From an uncultured Acetatifactor sp. (GTDB lineage: Bacteria > Bacillota > Clostridia > Lachnospirales > Lachnospiraceae): DNA of 64,000 nucleotides. The notes under the pieces are model-generated. The model did not search any database and was not told where the DNA came from. It was given only the letters and a program-made list of their open reading frames with translations. Position 1 is the first letter of the stretch. Every line of letters starts with the position of its first letter. Both the position numbers and the translations under genes were made by a program. The stretch is from the NCBI RefSeq assembly GCF_910585425.1, contig NZ_CAJUCP010000012.1, positions 1-64,000 on the forward strand, given 5' to 3'. Below, one piece after another: positions 63,178 to 64,000 of this stretch.

Positions 63178-63497
63178 GGGACAGGCATGCGAGGCAGCGG
63201 TGGGGGTAGTTGTGAAGGACAGGCATGCGAGGCAGCGGTGGGGGCAGGTGTGAAGGACAGGCATGCGAGGTGGTGATGGGGCAGTTGTGAGGGGCAGCTC
63301 TGCGAGGCGGTGATGGAGCAGCTGTGAAGGACAGGCATGCGAGGCGGCGATGGGAGTTGTGAGGGACAGGCATGCAAGGTAGCGGTGGGGGCAGTTGTGA
63401 GGGGCAGCCGTACAAGGCAGCGGAGGAGTTGTGAGAGATAGCCATGCAAGGCAGCGGTGGGGGAGTTGTGAGGGGACAGCCCTGCAAAGCGGCGGTT
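63164..63497. repeat. Nine-unit degenerate minisatellite, 35-38 bases per unit
   Basis: Nine head-to-tail units of the general form TGGGGCAGTTGTGAGGGACAGGCATGCGAGGCAGCGG (broken here as GGGGCAGTTGTGAGG then GACAGGCATGCGAGGC and AGCGGT), with unit-to-unit substitutions and small length changes. The first unit overlaps the last codons and stop of the radical-SAM gene; the array ends 120 bases before the partner gene. No unique spacers separate the units, so it is not CRISPR. Confidence 0.9.
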
Positions 63498-63614
63498 GAA
63501 AGAGGCTGAATGCAGGCGGCAGACCCGGGGAACACACAGCCCATTGCGGAAGACGCGGCATATGCCCCGGAGGGAGCCGGGAAGGGATACAGAGAAAAAA
63601 GAGGGAGAAAGGAA
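63178..63614. other. Repeat-filled gap between the two DNA repair genes
   Basis: The 437 bases hold the minisatellite and about 115 bases of ordinary sequence with no gene that I can support. The partner gene is therefore separated from the radical-SAM gene by far more than the usual operon spacing. Confidence 0.6.
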
Positions 63615-64000
63615 ATGCCCATGATTGTATACAGATGCGAGGACACCCTGGAGAGCGTCTTCACGGCAATCTACCAGGCGTATGAGGAGAAGCGGAATCA
63701 CGATGACACAATCCTCAGCCTTACGGACGATCCCCTGCTGTTTGCGGAGGACATCCCCGTGACGGCGGACGAGGAGAAGACCCGCAAGGTCATGCGGACT
63801 CTGGAGCGGCGCTTCGGCAGGGAGGATTGTGAACGGCTGGCCATGGCGCTGGCCTCGGAGGACGAGGGGAAAGCGCAGGCGATTTACCGCACCGTGGTAC
63901 AGGGGCTGCGGGGGAGGTGCCGCCCGGGGCATCTCTTCGACAATCTGGCGGACGTTTGGGTGCACAGGGCCTTCGCGCTGGCCCGGGGCGTATCCACGGA
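63615..64000 (+). CDS. TIGR03915-type putative DNA repair protein (5' part)
   Basis: The first 128 codons of a gene cut by the window end. The protein starts MPMIVYRCEDTLESVFTAIYQAYEEK and continues with DEEKTRKVMRTLERRFGREDCERLAMALAS, the pattern of the TIGR03915 family (DUF4130 type) that pairs with the radical-SAM gene before it. AGAAAGGAA lies ahead of the ATG; the second ATG two codons on (63621) is also possible. Its chemistry is unknown; a role with the radical-SAM protein in DNA repair is inferred from pairing. Confidence 0.85.
   Translation, partial: MPMIVYRCEDTLESVFTAIYQAYEEKRNHDDTILSLTDDPLLFAEDIPVTADEEKTRKVMRTLERRFGREDCERLAMALASEDEGKAQAIYRTVVQGLRGRCRPGHLFDNLADVWVHRAFALARGVST

Noticed and set aside
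63164..63497. Repeat array considered as a CRISPR
   Set aside because: Units abut each other with no unique spacers, are degenerate along their whole length and start inside a coding sequence; no cas genes are near.
63087..63965. Repeat-encoded Cys/Pro/His-rich open frames on the minus strand
   Set aside because: They are translations of the minisatellite and run antisense to the TIGR03915-type gene; no start signals.

Overview
The window looks like a chromosomal segment of a spore-forming, high-GC Clostridium-type Firmicute, most likely a gut Lachnospiraceae member. The clues are an alpha/beta small acid-soluble spore protein, YesN/YesM regulators with an LplB/YtcP/solute-binding transporter, the FeoB-associated Cys-rich protein family, AGGAGG ribosome sites, and the radical-SAM/TIGR03915 DNA repair pair. 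Most genes are GC-rich by eye. Several cassettes are visibly more AT-rich and look acquired. I see no rRNA, tRNA, CRISPR array, transposase or phage structural gene.

Layout. 0-6 kb (minus strand): an OmpR-type regulator, its membrane kinase and a lipoprotein form an operon, followed by asnB. 6.1-8.9 kb: a three-gene cassette with a soluble TPR-histidine kinase, a receiver-only response regulator and a PIN-domain protein. It resembles a defensive two-component system with a detached effector. 8.9-10.5 kb: a Fur-box promoter drives a tiny Cys-rich FeoB-associated protein, then a polysaccharide deacetylase. 10.5-16.2 kb: the housekeeping run pyrH-frr-uppS-cdsA-dxr-rseP (UMP kinase, ribosome recycling, undecaprenyl and phospholipid precursors, isoprenoids, site-2 protease). 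16.3-19.8 kb: a Ser/Thr kinase, an MgtC-like protein and an AAA/PD-(D/E)XK protein. 19.9-24.6 kb: a transaldolase-family gene behind a promoter with a duplicated palindrome, a spore protein, an MraY-like transferase, GreA and a HAD-CPBP fusion.

24.6-28.5 kb: a zinc-finger pRiA4b ORF-3-like protein followed by a restriction-modification set of two tandem paralogous C5-cytosine methyltransferases and an HNH endonuclease. 28.5-32.1 kb: an MBOAT O-acyltransferase with its SGNH-like partner and a divergent family-2 glycosyltransferase. 32.3-35.1 kb: beta-mannosidase. 35.2-38.3 kb: an AT-rich two-gene cassette, a small HEPN-like protein and an 878-residue protein combining a KGGVGR MinD-type ATPase with a second P-loop NTPase; this is the least explained system here. 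38.4-43.1 kb: a MoxR/DUF58/transglutaminase operon.

43.4-59.5 kb: a carbohydrate locus with a CUT1-type ABC importer, MATE transporter, beta-helix protein, YesN/YesM two-component system, TIM-barrel isomerase, GNAT, acyltransferase and a large membrane protein. 59.5-64 kb: asnA, a broken AAA/PD-(D/E)XK gene with an in-frame stop, and a radical-SAM DNA repair gene whose promoter carries a perfect LexA-type palindrome. After it come a nine-unit minisatellite and the truncated start of its TIGR03915 partner.

The main themes are several independent defence or conflict cassettes (TPR kinase/receiver/PIN; two methyltransferases plus HNH; HEPN plus KGGVGR ATPase; AAA/PD-(D/E)XK proteins) set among cell-envelope and sugar-utilisation genes. 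Both the ammonia-dependent (asnA) and glutamine-dependent (asnB) asparagine synthetases are present. All functional statements come from reading motifs and gene order; no database search was run.
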